Assembly (NCBI RefSeq): GCF_963576615.1 | Contig: NC_088711.1 | Location: 16,105,869 to 16,169,868, forward strand | Direction of reading: 5' to 3' | Source: Watersipora subatra | Taxonomy: Eukaryota; Bryozoa; Gymnolaemata; Cheilostomatida; Watersiporidae | DNA length: 64,000 nt | Part shown: in pieces, positions 25,801-35,357 of the stretch | How positions within the stretch are numbered: position 1 is the first letter of the stretch | How the letters are laid out: every line of letters begins with the position of its first letter | Position numbers and translations under genes: made by a program | The notes under the pieces: model-generated | The model's input: only the letters and a program-made list of their open reading frames with translations | Told to the model about the DNA's origin: nothing | Databases searched by the model: none

Positions 25801-28598
25801 AGCTGAGTGAGCCAGCGAGATGAGCCACGGAAGGCTTTAACTCAAATAAGACAATGCTCCATCATCAAGGTACTGACTATTGCAAAAAGATGTGAAAGTC
25901 ATTCTGGATGTGCTGATCTGATAGACACTAAGGATAGATAAAGATAAAATCAATTACGTAGCTTGCGATGAGTAGAATGATATCTGTGACCTGTTACCAC
26001 AATCGGTGGAGGGTTACTAAAACTAAATGTTAACAAGTGGATAACTTCTATATTGTGTCTCAAAGTACAATTACTTTGTGTTGTTAAAGTTGTTAACGCT
26101 TGCATTTAAAAAAAAACTTTTGACGGATAAGGTAAAATAAAGAGCAGCCAGAAAGCAACAGAACTGAAAATTTTGACATTAGAAGCCTTAGTTGAACGGA
26201 AGCTAAAGAATGAAAATTTCCAGCGATGAGCATTAGTGAATGTTATCACTTCATTTCTTCAATAGCAGCTATTTGTGTTGCAGATTCGTAAAAAATGGAG
26301 GCAGTAAAATAATACAGAATGAAGTGAATGATGCTGGTTTTTTAAGATGTCAAAACTTTTAGTAAACTTAACTCTTTAAAGTTAGCAAGTCGCTTCCATC
26401 ATCATTTTGACATAGTAATACAGGTAATGAACATGTTCATTTGCTTGTTGCATGGCAACCACTAACAGTAGCTGAATAATTCTTTTTAGCTGTGTTTTCC
26501 ACAAAATACTCTGCAAAACACCCTATTGAAAATCTTGTATCGCTAAATTAAATAGTTTTATTTTTGTAAAATCGGTAATAAAAATGAAGGCTAAATTGCC
26601 AGAGCCCAGTATCCGGTTTAATTTTGTTTATTGCTATGAAATGAGTATTACAATCGGGGTGAATTTTGTTACGTAAAATCTCCAGAAGTTTCTGATTTTG
26701 CTGCAACCAATCTAAAATGTTTTAGTAAAGTTTTTGATCAACAAATCTGACTGGCAATTTACCCTTACTCAACTAAAGTTTTTTACAGGTGCTTTTGGTT
26801 TCGGAAGTTTCCCAGTAAGCATTAGTTCAAGAAGCGGATTTCTTCTGAAATAGCCCAAGTCAAGGTGCTAGATGGAAACATGTCCTTGGTTGTGCAAAAC
26901 AATAAAGCTACTACATGATGACACGGTCTCAGTGCTCACTATGATGTAACATGACTAACATGAGAGGCCACACAACGTGTGTAACATTATTCTTTTCTTC
27001 TTATAGCCAATAGTCTCCTGCCTTTCAGGGCGATTTAGAAATTATTTCCCACAACCATTTTTTCCATCATTATTGAATGAAAGGATTTAATAAAGCTAGC
27101 TATTTTATATATCATTAGAAAGAAGATTTTACGTTGAATAAGATACAATTTTCAGTTTAAAGAAATACCAATTACTTTCCATGCTACGAAAGATTACATA
27201 TAGCCATGTTGACTTTTGATTTTTTGAAAAACAATTCTGACTTAAAAGAGTTAAATCAATGACTTATTATTAGCTAATGCAAACTGCGATTCATTTCCTG
27301 CAATCATTGTTCATTCATTAGGATGCACTTTGGTTCGAACTCATGCAGTCAGTCAATCACATAAGCTGAGACACGCATCCTTTAGAAACATGGGGTTTAA
27401 GGCTGGTTCACACTATATCGCCGTATGTTGGAGTTGTCCTTTCAGCGTTGGTCCTTGCCTATGCGCACCGTAAACCGATAGCATCGACGTGGATACCACA
27501 AAAAAGTTTGTACCATCAAACTTTCCCGATAGTTTGCCACGCATCAATGACAGTGTGTTCAATATGCACCATTTCATCGATGGTGATTTGCTGCTGCAGA
27601 TACCGCAATCTATTTATGTCCGTTTATGATAGTTGCTGCGAAACTAGTATTTGATTAGAGCACGATGAAGTTCGTTCGAGAAAAGTTAGAAAAAAAATGA
27701 GAACACTACATCGCGAAGTGTTCGCTGATGCAAACGCGGATGGGTTTGTGTTAGCGTGAACATTGAACATCACGAACGACCACCGAAATATTGTGGCATC
27801 AACGCCGATGTACGGCGATATAGTGTGAACCATCCTTTAGGTGCCATGAGGCTATTCTTTGACAGCAAGTCAGATCTCCCCACAATCAACCAAACCAACC
27901 TTCTGAGTTGTCATCATCTATTTCAGATGTGCCGCTCTGCATGTGATCGATAAACTTGTTCTTTTGGTCATTAGGGTGCTTTACCTGATACTCATAATAT
28001 TCGAGGGCATGCAGAATAGCATCAGGATTATTTTGGGTATCTTTTTGTCTGCAAAATCATATGATGGGACAAAATAATATTTAAGCAAAATTCATAACTG
28101 GTACAGAAAGCGCAAGACCGCTACTGGCTTTGTTCATACCCAAGAAAAGCCATGGAGGATAAGAACAGAATGATCAGTACATGTTCAACCTAAACATTCT
28201 AGATATGGAGAACGAATAAAAGGAAATGGTAAGTGATGGATTATGCCTCGGTAAATCACCGATGTGTCTCGTTAAACTTACGTGATTTTTGAATGCTTCA
28301 ACCAGTTTTGCCAAGCTGGTGGAAGTCCGACAAAGGTACCGGCCTGATCGTCGAAGCCGACATGTATGTTGTGTGATATTCCAAATGGAGCACCAATTTC
28401 ACTAATATGCTCTGACCCCGACCCTTTTGACTTTTTGTCTTTCCTAGCGAAGAAATTCTTTATAGCTGCCATTCCTCTCAGCCACTATAAAACGAAAAAC
28501 AAACGATCTGTACGATACAGTATTACCTGGCACTGCACTACGCTTAATTGCTCTACAAATTAACTTACATTCCTCTTCGCATTCAGGTCAGTTGTCAT
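13507..28598 (-). CDS. PAK: p21-activated kinase, group-I-like PAK, complete gene model
   Basis: Serine/threonine kinase that acts as an effector of Rac/Cdc42 in cytoskeletal signalling. Eleven exons join with all phases agreeing: 28598-28569, 28484-28282, 28048-27900, 25634-25534, 21023-20837, 20468-20402, 19214-19100, 17246-17086, 14527-14434, 14020-13914, 13822-13507; 1530 nt, 509 aa (vertebrate PAK1-3 are about 525-545). CRIB domain at residues ~40-55 ([13 protein letters not shown]) with the inhibitory-switch segment behind it; Pro-rich [15 protein letters not shown] at ~145-161, where PAKs bind PIX; kinase domain ~240-495 with GSGASG, K266, E282, H354-R355-D356, DFG at 374-376, activation-loop Thr390 in TMVGTPYW. 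The usual APE reads PPE (399-401). The N-terminus is shorter than in vertebrate PAKs and lacks an evident Nck-binding PxxP site; an upstream exon may be missing. Confidence 0.95.
13914..14020 (-). CDS. PAK: PAK exon 10 (DFG and activation loop)
   Basis: Acceptor CAG at 14023-14021, donor GTACGT. Encodes [12 protein letters not shown] then [20 protein letters not shown]. The phosphorylatable Thr before MVGTPYW is kept; the Ala of the APE motif is Pro. The small intron 13823-13913 separates it from exon 11. Confidence 0.95.
14434..14527 (-). CDS. PAK: PAK exon 9 (catalytic loop)
   Basis: Encodes [20 protein letters not shown] then [11 protein letters not shown]; acceptor AG at 14529-14528, donor [14 protein letters not shown] is complete. 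Confidence 0.95.
14660..14776. repeat. 39-bp tandem repeat, 3 copies
   Basis: GCACCGAGGC recurs at 14660, 14699 and 14738, each followed by CTGCACCTCTTCAGAGCAT. In one minus frame the array is open, which makes a spurious reading frame. Confidence 0.9.
15095..15528. repeat. 56-bp tandem repeat, 8 copies
   Basis: AATATAGCAATAGAGGCTAC recurs every 56 bp from 15095 to 15487. Each unit carries ATAGAGG and CCTCTAT as inverted arms. The first and last copies share a different middle (GTGAGTCTGTC) from the nearly identical inner copies, as expected if the interior was amplified or homogenised. Confidence 0.95.
16829..17005. repeat. 59-bp tandem repeat, 3 diverged copies
   Basis: TATAGCCTGTAACCTGTAGTT-like starts (the first copy reads TATGGCCTGTGATC) at 16829, 16888 and 16947, each followed by a CACAGxACxxGTGGxTCAGA-like part. 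It ends about 80 bp from PAK exon 8. Confidence 0.85.
17086..17246 (-). CDS. PAK: PAK exon 8 (N-lobe to alpha-E)
   Basis: Acceptor CTAG at 17250-17247, donor GTGAGT. Encodes [20 protein letters not shown] then [20 protein letters not shown] and [11 protein letters not shown], very close to PAK1-3. Begins in phase 0 and ends in phase 2. Confidence 0.96.
17247..19099. other. PAK intron 7
   Basis: 1.85 kb. An (AG)n run of about 16 bp near 18247-18262 is the only simple repeat noted. No exon or element recognised. Confidence 0.5.
19100..19214 (-). CDS. PAK: PAK exon 7 (glycine loop and catalytic lysine)
   Basis: Acceptor CGCAG at 19219-19215; encodes [20 protein letters not shown] then [18 protein letters not shown]. 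Donor is GTGGGA. Lys266 (VAIK) and Glu282 (alpha-C) are present. Confidence 0.95.
19215..20401. other. PAK intron 6
   Basis: 1.2 kb. Short open frames occur on both strands but none has PAK similarity or fitting splice borders; nothing recognised. Confidence 0.5.
20402..20468 (-). CDS. PAK: PAK exon 6 (lead into kinase domain)
   Basis: 67-nt exon, acceptor TTGTAG, donor GTGAGT. Encodes [20 protein letters not shown] and splits in the glycine loop, as in the second kinase gene. Confidence 0.92.
20837..21023 (-). CDS. PAK: PAK exon 5 (regulatory linker)
   Basis: Acceptor CAG at 21026-21024, donor GTAAGC. Encodes [20 protein letters not shown], a Ser/Thr-Pro-rich stretch ([11 protein letters not shown]), a basic patch [10 protein letters not shown] and [10 protein letters not shown], which matches the conserved KKKxxxMSDEEILEKL segment ahead of PAK kinase domains. 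Confidence 0.93.
21106..21435. mobile_element. MITE family B (330 bp)
   Basis: Imperfect ~29-bp terminal inverted repeats: AAGCCTGGTTTCCATATACG at the left and, reverse-complemented, AAGCCTTGTTTCTATATCGG at the right, both continuing into GCxGCAAGC. Architecture resembles family A ends (GGCTGGTTCACACTATATCG), so the two may be distant relatives. Starts 82 bp from PAK exon 5. No target duplication is clear. Confidence 0.7.
22654..23263. repeat. 15-bp satellite, about 40 copies
   Basis: Unit GATCTTATATTATAT repeats in perfect register for 600 bp with no indel; only three single-base variants are visible, all near the right end (around 23149, 23179 and 23194). Because 15 is divisible by 3, two plus-strand frames stay open and encode DLILY or YMILY pentapeptides; this is a consequence of the unit and not evidence of a gene. 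Confidence 0.98.
23920..24321 (+). mobile_element. MITE family A, copy 2
   Basis: Ends AGGCTGGTTCACACTGCATC and GATATAGTGTGAACCAGCCT form terminal inverted repeats; 402 bp. Flanked by TAA and TGA, compatible with a decayed TWA target duplication. The interior matches copy 3 (27400-27836), including ATGATAGTTTCTGCGAGACT and ACGGATGGGTTTGTGATAG. Confidence 0.85.
25534..25634 (-). CDS. PAK: PAK exon 4 (Pro-rich segment)
   Basis: 101-nt exon, acceptor TTACAG, donor GTAAGT. Encodes [20 protein letters not shown] then [13 protein letters not shown], which corresponds to the LPPKxTPPPVxAPRP PIX-binding region of PAKs in a diverged form. Phase 1 in, phase 0 out. Confidence 0.9.
25635..27899. other. 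PAK intron 3
   Basis: 2.3 kb, AT-rich. Holds MITE A copy 3 close to its 5' splice site; no exon or other element recognised. Confidence 0.55.
27400..27836 (+). mobile_element. MITE family A, copy 3
   Basis: Terminal inverted repeats AGGCTGGTTCACACTATATC and GATATAGTGTGAACCATCCT; 437 bp, flanked by a perfect TTA/TTA target duplication (27397-27399 and 27837-27839), the best-preserved insertion of the family. Ends 63 bp from the exon 3 donor of PAK. Confidence 0.9.
27900..28048 (-). CDS. PAK: PAK exon 3
   Basis: Acceptor TTGCAG; encodes [20 protein letters not shown], matching the PAK segment behind the CRIB (NPxAVLDVLEFY), then a polar stretch ending SEIDDDNSE. Donor is the weak GTTGGT after GAAG; it is chosen over GTAAAG after TATCAG because only the former gives the phase 1 that exon 4 needs. 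Confidence 0.88.
28282..28484 (-). CDS. PAK: PAK exon 2 (CRIB domain)
   Basis: Acceptor TATAG at 28489-28485, donor GTAAGT. Encodes a basic lead ([18 protein letters not shown]) and the CRIB core [16 protein letters not shown], followed by [20 protein letters not shown]. The CRIB consensus I-x-x-P-x2-hydrophobic-x-H-x2-H-V-G is satisfied. An internal ATG at 28472 could be an alternative start. Confidence 0.95.
28569..28598 (-). CDS. PAK: PAK exon 1 with likely start codon
   Basis: ATG at 28598-28596 gives [10 protein letters not shown] and a GTAAGT donor; phase 0 joins exon 2 (WLRGMAA). The fit of donor, phase and spacing (84-bp intron) supports it; without it translation could begin at the exon 2 ATG. 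Confidence 0.65.
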
Positions 28599-29055
28599 AT
28601 TGCTGTGAGAAATGAGAATGAAACCTCCTTCACCCTAGTATAGGCATCTCTCACAGAGAAAATATGAATGCTGTAACGCTAGAATGTGACCAATTAGTCT
28701 CTACCAATTTCCGTTCGGACTGCTCGCCTTACGCTACGCGATTGCTTCACATCCCTAATGTATTGATCAGCAGTGCTCATTGCATGACTGCACGCCTAAC
28801 ACCTAAAGGTTATGGTTGAATGAACAACACAATACATAGAGGTGAGATAGCACAACTTCAAACAACCGTTAATCACTCTCATTATCTCGGATGTAATAAT
28901 GATTTTAGGAGTTAGACCATGAATGTCACACAGACTATTACAACGGCACCGTTATGACAGAGAAACATCTAGGTTGGCTAAACTTGAAACTGAAGCTAAG
29001 AAAAAACCAAAAAACACCAGAGTGTTTTAGACATCTGATCTGAAGGGAATCACTG

Positions 29056-29115
29056 AGTATTAATCATAGACCTATTAACTATACTAGTATAGTTAATAGG
29101 TCTATGATTAATACT
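29056..29115. repeat. 60-bp perfect palindrome without spacer
   Basis: Arms 29056-29085 and 29086-29115 are exact reverse complements with no mismatch and no loop; the centre is ATACTAGTAT. No flanking element is recognised. Confidence 0.97.
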
Positions 29116-30097
29116 TGATGTGACTGTTAAGTCAGGTTAAAGAACAGTGTCACAGTCAACTTTGGAGGATAAGCAGAAAGTGATACGGTTTGAGTAATGG
29201 AGGGTAGCTGTTGGATATCTCAAGATATAATATAACGAGAATAAATTATTGCAAACGTGTTATTCTAAACCTGTTGAATTTTTTCTGTATATTTTTCCAT
29301 GATTTCTTGGTTTTATACTTAAAATTGTTTTAAACTTTAATTTTGTTCAGCTACATTTTATTTTATGTCTGAGCTTACGGAAACTCCCCTGGATAGCATG
29401 GATATCGCGATACAATCATGGATCATGGCAAGAAAAAAATGCAACCTTACATAACAGTTATCAATACAGTATGATCAATTCAGCAAACACATAGGCCTAA
29501 TAGAAAAAGCTGGACATAGGCCTAACGCATCGAAAAGGTTGTAGGACCTTACAAAAGGAACTTCTACAGCTTTGACATTTGGCAGTCAGATGACAATTAT
29601 CCTCCTTTTAAATTGTTATCTCCATAAAAATGAGTCATTCCGAATGACTGAAAGTATACTCACTTGAAACCATGTGATCAAAATTGACTGATTTTAACTG
29701 GTGCAACTCTTTGAAGAACAATAATTTGTGGCGAAAAGCAGCCTCAGCTCCTAATGTTCAAATTTAGAACTTTGGTAAGTAATATACAAACAGATATACA
29801 GCCAAAAACAACAAAGTCTTCTATAAAACTACAAAGTTTGGCCTAGCGGAACTAAGCGCTTGGCTCAGCATATCTCAGAAGGTGATACGCAAGTATTTGA
29901 TATTTCCTAGCATCTTATTGTTGAATATATTATTTTTTAGCATTTGAGCAATCTAAAAGATACCTCAACCCCGAATGTGAGAAGTTTATCTATACAAATT
30001 TTAGACTATACGCCGCACCACAAACTATTAAACAAAATTTTAGGTTCACAGGCGCGACTTATACACAAGGATTTACGGTACTTGAAAACGACTAAAA

Positions 30098-30485
30098 GTA
30101 GGGCCACACGTATCGTGTAATTTCAACTAATCTGGGAAATTCCATTCGTACGAAATTTCTGACCTGCCACACGGAGTTTCCCCACCACGGATTCGTACGA
30201 AACTAACTTTCAACTAGCCAATCAGAACGCGGTGATAAATTGAAGCCGATTCCGTTTCAATCTTTCTGGATATGCGCCAAAGAAAACGACCTTCAACATT
30301 CAACTAACCTTTTCAACCAACCAATCAAACAACGATTCGTAGGAATTTCTGACGCTTTGTCCAATTCAGGATTCGTTCATCGTGCTCAACCAACGATGGA
30401 CGAATTCGTCCAAATGTCAATTCGTACGAATTGTTTCGTCCAAATTTTGCCGATTTCGTGAAAATTTTGTCTCGTGTGGCCCTAC
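30098..30485. mobile_element. MITE family C (388 bp)
   Basis: Perfect 13-bp terminal inverted repeats GTAGGGCCACACG / CGTGTGGCCCTAC. The interior carries the palindrome TTCGTACGAA or close variants several times (about 30146, 30191, 30421). Flanks read ACTAAAA and CTTAAAA, a possible imperfect target duplication. No coding capacity. Confidence 0.85.
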
Positions 30486-33400
30486 CTTAAAAGTGGTTAG
30501 CCATGGCGAACGCTAGGTGTTCAGGTAAAATGCTATAACTCTCCATTCATTTAGTTTTGTGCCTTAGTAGATTGTATTCCTACCAAAATAGTTGACACTA
30601 AATTCACAAGATGACACTACTATTGAACTATGGTAGCTGTGACACGTGACAGAAAGTGTCCCTAATACTGCCAGAAAGTGTTCCTAATACGTGCCTAGAA
30701 GGATATTCTCCACATGACATGTTTGATAGCAACTTTTCTACTAACTGGCTATGATGCAATTGTTTGTAATCATGGCATTTCTCCAAGCTGAATGTTGAAC
30801 TTTAGGCAAATTTAAAGAACTTTGTGCAATCATCCGAGTTATACACACAGTTCTGCATCTACAGTCTCCTCATGCTCCTACATGCTCCTCATCTACTCTC
30901 TCTTGATGTTTATGATACACTTAAAGAACAGCTATATTTACATTTTTGGTATTTCCCAAAAATGTGGTATGTAATAAAAACCGTTATGAGATTTATCACT
31001 GCGTCAGTTGTTTCAGACGTCATCTTAAACCATAAAAGAGTAAAAAACTTCTAAGTTAATTAGACAAGCTGCCTATGATAAAAAACTACAGTAGAAAATG
31101 GCCAGTTTGAAATCGCGGTAGATTATTAATTTTCAAGGCATTGCTACAATAGATCACCAAAAGTGTTATCATTTCTGACTTACTGCGTTTCAGTCATACA
31201 CTATCAATAGCTACTGCATAGAAAACATGCACATAATAATTATTGTTCATGATATCAGACATAATGGGTTCCTATAACCTTGTAAAGGTTTCTACTCTCA
31301 TGGCCTATACATGCTTCACATGCAACCAGCGTATTCGCTTTAACTCAATGCTTTTCTTATTTCTTAAGTAGATGCAGAGAAACAACTTTGCATGGACAAT
31401 TTATTGGACCAACTTTTAGTGTGTTTATATCTTGTTTACTCCATATTTGATCTCTTATCGGCAAAATAATGGAAAACCAATGAGTCACATCATAATGAAA
31501 GGACAGGAGAAAGATGGCTAGTGATGGACACTACACCGTGATCAGATGATTGACTGCTATATTATGCTAAAACACAAAAATTCTCGAGATGAGTAAAAAG
31601 CACCAAGCTTTACCACCATTATAGAAAAGCCAATGAAATACAAATGAAGAAGCTTTTTGAGGACACGAAGTCAAAATAAACCAAATAAAATCTGTAACCT
31701 GCTCTACAGAGTGTAGAGCTGTTTAAGAACTGGTGAGTTTGTTTATAAGGCCAGTCAAATGCCATGGCATACGGAAGCAATAGCGTGCTATATCAATACT
31801 AATTAGTCACCTAATAAAGTGATGAGCACACCATTATACATGTAGTTAATCTACAAAGAACCAGATATATATCGTACAAATCACAAATCGGACAATAACT
31901 ACAAATTGAATGGGACAGTGCAAGCTGTCCAGTTGTCAGCTGTGAACGCCGTGTTCCTTTAAAAACTTGAACCATATATTGTTGAGAATGAAAAACATCT
32001 TGGATGAGGATAAACCGTGATATGGATAAAATCTCTGGAGCTAATAAAATTTTATTACTTATTGGTAGTCCTTATTTCATTGCTGTATCAATTTGCATAA
32101 AATATAGATGGAGCATCAAGTTGTTGTTATCGCTGCGATAGCTGATATCGTCTACTGCGTTCGAGTTGTTGCATTACGCGTCTCTATTCTGTCATTCTCT
32201 TTGCAACTATGGCTGTCATGATCGAACCTTCGCATGATCTGAGCATTTTAACTACGATTAAGTTTTATCAATTTTAATCTGGAAACATCCTGACAATCAG
32301 ACAACCTCAAATATCGAAAACCATCGCAAATGATAAAAAATACCAGTTGGTGCTTTCTGATAAAATCAACTAAACATTCGCCCAAGTTTATCTTTAAAGC
32401 TTCACAGGTCAGTTGTGTAGAATGAAGTGGTTAAACGGTTTGCATCTTGTTAATATCGTAGGCAAGCAACTATTAGAAATAGATCCTGTAGAAAGCTGTT
32501 TACATTTGAAGTTTTATCTCAGCTATTTACAATGCTACTAATCAGTTTGATAGAAAAACCTCCTCTATTCATCCATTTTTCCGTTCATAAAGCATGTATT
32601 GAGAGTCTGCATTTAGAGCCATTATCAAGCTCATTTTGATTTTATTCTTATCATGACTAAACAAATGGCATCAAACAACAGCAAATATTCAATACAGGCA
32701 ACCAGTTAGGTTAGTTTACCTTCGCAAAAATTCAAGCATGCAAAGCTAAACACATATATCATCAACTAAGCCAAGGTATGACACAAATACTTTCTACTTT
32801 GCACGTCATACCGACTCAGGCTAGACACCGAGTATCCTATAATCAATTGAATCATCTATGCAAGTCAGCTCTAAATTTCTTTTTTAGTAATTTTTAGAAA
32901 TATTGATGAGTGACGGATGAACAACTTGATGCAGGCATGTCTCTAACAATAAGATGTCAATGATTCAGTACAGTGTAAAACTCATATGTCCTGAATCATT
33001 GTTAAAACATTTCTTGTCATACATACATATTTGATTTTCCTGTAACACAAGATTTATAACTTGAAAAAAATGGAGACCTACAACTACGAGTAATAATCTT
33101 GATAAATTAAAAGATTTTGAATCATGCCATCAAAAAACATTAAACAAGGTAAAGAAAGGTTCATGGGATAGCTGTTCTTTCCAATTATTCTTATTAGTGC
33201 GTTGGCAATTTATGCACCGTGAGAGATCAGCATGTATAATCAGTATGTGTATAATTAACTCTTTCGCTACCAAATTTATTTCTTTACAGGGACATAATTA
33301 CATTCGATTAATTATATTCGATAAAACCTAATATTTGTAAATCTATAAATCGTCATAACTTTTGAATCACAGAGTCTATTAAAAATATCTTTATACCAAA

Positions 33401-33824
33401 GTAATCATCATAAAATGTTACACTAGCTGATGCCATGAAAAATACTACAAATGCATTGCAGAATAAGAACGAACACTTTTTTTAAACATTTCCTAAAAGA
33501 TCGAGAGCATGTCCGAGTCGGACGATTTATCAAGAATAAAATACTATTATTTTACTGATAAAATATGAATAATAACTCTCAGTAGTACTATTGTTCAATA
33601 ACAGTCACCCACAATTCATAGATTTAAAATTAAGTAAAAATTCATCGTTGTAATGTATCTAGCATGACTGGTCAGTGCTAACAATAAATTGCAATAAAAA
33701 ATTAAACGATTTTGCAAATCGAAACCACGCTCAGAACGGGTTGTTAACATATTTTTTAGGCTCAACGCATGCAGATAATGGTTTCCTTTTGTTTAAGTAA
33801 CCTACAAATAAAATAGGGTAATTT

Positions 33825-33960
33825 GGTGGTGTTGCGGTAGTGAGATTGCGTATGAATCTGAGGTACGATGTTTAATTCCTGTGCCAATTTTCCTAACCAT
33901 GACTGGAAGCGATTTTGATATTGTTGCTGGTGATCGTTAACAACTTCAGTTAACCAGGAA
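33825..33960 (+). mobile_element. Possible tRNA-derived SINE-like repeat
   Basis: GGTGTTGCGGTAGTGAGATT resembles a tRNA A-box region and GATGTTTAATTCCTG a B-box region, followed by CCAATTTTCC as in the tails of other SINE-like copies here. Only one copy of this head is seen, so the call is tentative. Confidence 0.35.
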
Positions 33961-34842
33961 CTTGGCAATATGATTTTTGTTTAAATGATCTAACCATTCA
34001 AGTTTGTTGAAAATATATTCTAATGTCAAAGTAAAATATGCCTATTGATGGTCAATTTCACTTAGTATGCATAGGATTAGGATATTCATAATTCCTAGGA
34101 GTCTTGATAAACGGACAGTCAGTTTATAGCATGTTCCACTGTTGAATTGCAGACTGTTTGTTACAACATTCTTCAAACCAAATGGCTGCAGATGCACGTG
34201 TAACCAAATGGCTAGACAATATAAAATTAACAATATCTTTTTTTTAGAAAGATCAACTAACATTGTAAATCCCTTTATCGGTAAAAAATCATGGTTTGAG
34301 CAGGTTTGGATGGCATTTAGTTCAATGACAGCGATATAGGTTTTAACATGAATGAACAATCACATATAGGCTACTATTTATTTGGATAACTGCTTATTAA
34401 AATACAAGGACTTATCGGGATGCCATTGATATGATAACGTATTGTGGGCCAAAGGTTTAATAGCAAAGCCATGATATGTTATCTAAATTGTTGAAAAAGT
34501 TAGACTCCTTGTAAGGAATACAACTAAATGGACAGTCTACAAGCAAATGGAGTGTGACTGGCTGAAGTCATACAGTTACTTTTTCCAACTAAAGCTTCCA
34601 CTGTTGAAAGTTTCAATTACTTCTCCCTACCCCCTACTTTCAATGCTGGAGGCTGTGGTTCATTAGTCACCTGACCAGCCTGTACACTATAGAATTTCTG
34701 CTTTTGTTAGGGAATCATCACTAAATTTTCTGTTAGAATTAAAAAGATTTTGCAAGTGTTGTACCAAGGTTAAGAGACTATCCCATAAGGGGCAACGAAA
34801 AGGCACGCCATTTTTGGAAAACAAGAACAGCATTATATAGCT

Positions 34843-35357
34843 TTAACTCTTTCACTACCGTGTTAAATTCGCTATTTTGACTAAATTAACTCATACAGAT
34901 TTTCGATAATCAATATACCGCTAGTATTTATACAATATCTCAAGAATCAATGCAAATATTGTTTTACTGTAAAATGCATCTTATTCAGAACAAAATTCTC
35001 TACATGATAAGTATAAAATTGTTTAGTGAATCCCACTCTCGCACAATTTCTGACGCTTCCTTTGCATTGAGAAAATGCGGTGAGTTTATTATTGCCATGA
35101 CGATAGCGACTTGGTTTTCCCGGTTTAAAAAATGATTAGAAATGGAATTGCTTAGCAAAAATTTTTTCGATTGGTTGCACGCGATTGCCAACAAGGTTGT
35201 TTCGTTGGAGACAAAATTTGACTGGTCTAGCTAATGTGTAGGCCTCGTAATGAAAAGAAAAGTGAAACCCTATTGATAAGCCGATACATCGGCTTACGGT
35301 CTGTACTTCTATTACTGCGAAAGCCGATACATCGGCTTACGGTAGCAAGAGAGTTAA
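34843..35357. mobile_element. MITE family D with TTAA ends (515 bp)
   Basis: Terminal inverted repeats TTAACTCTTTCACTACCG (left) and CGGTAGCAAGAGAGTTAA (right). TTAA at both ends fits the target of piggyBac-type elements; this assignment is inference. Near the right end the word AGCCGATACATCGGCTTACG occurs twice, 43 bp apart; its core GCCGATACATCGGC is itself an inverted repeat. Confidence 0.7.

Noticed and set aside
33762-33968. 68-codon minus-strand frame
   Set aside because: Antisense to a tRNA-like repeat; no family resemblance or splice borders.
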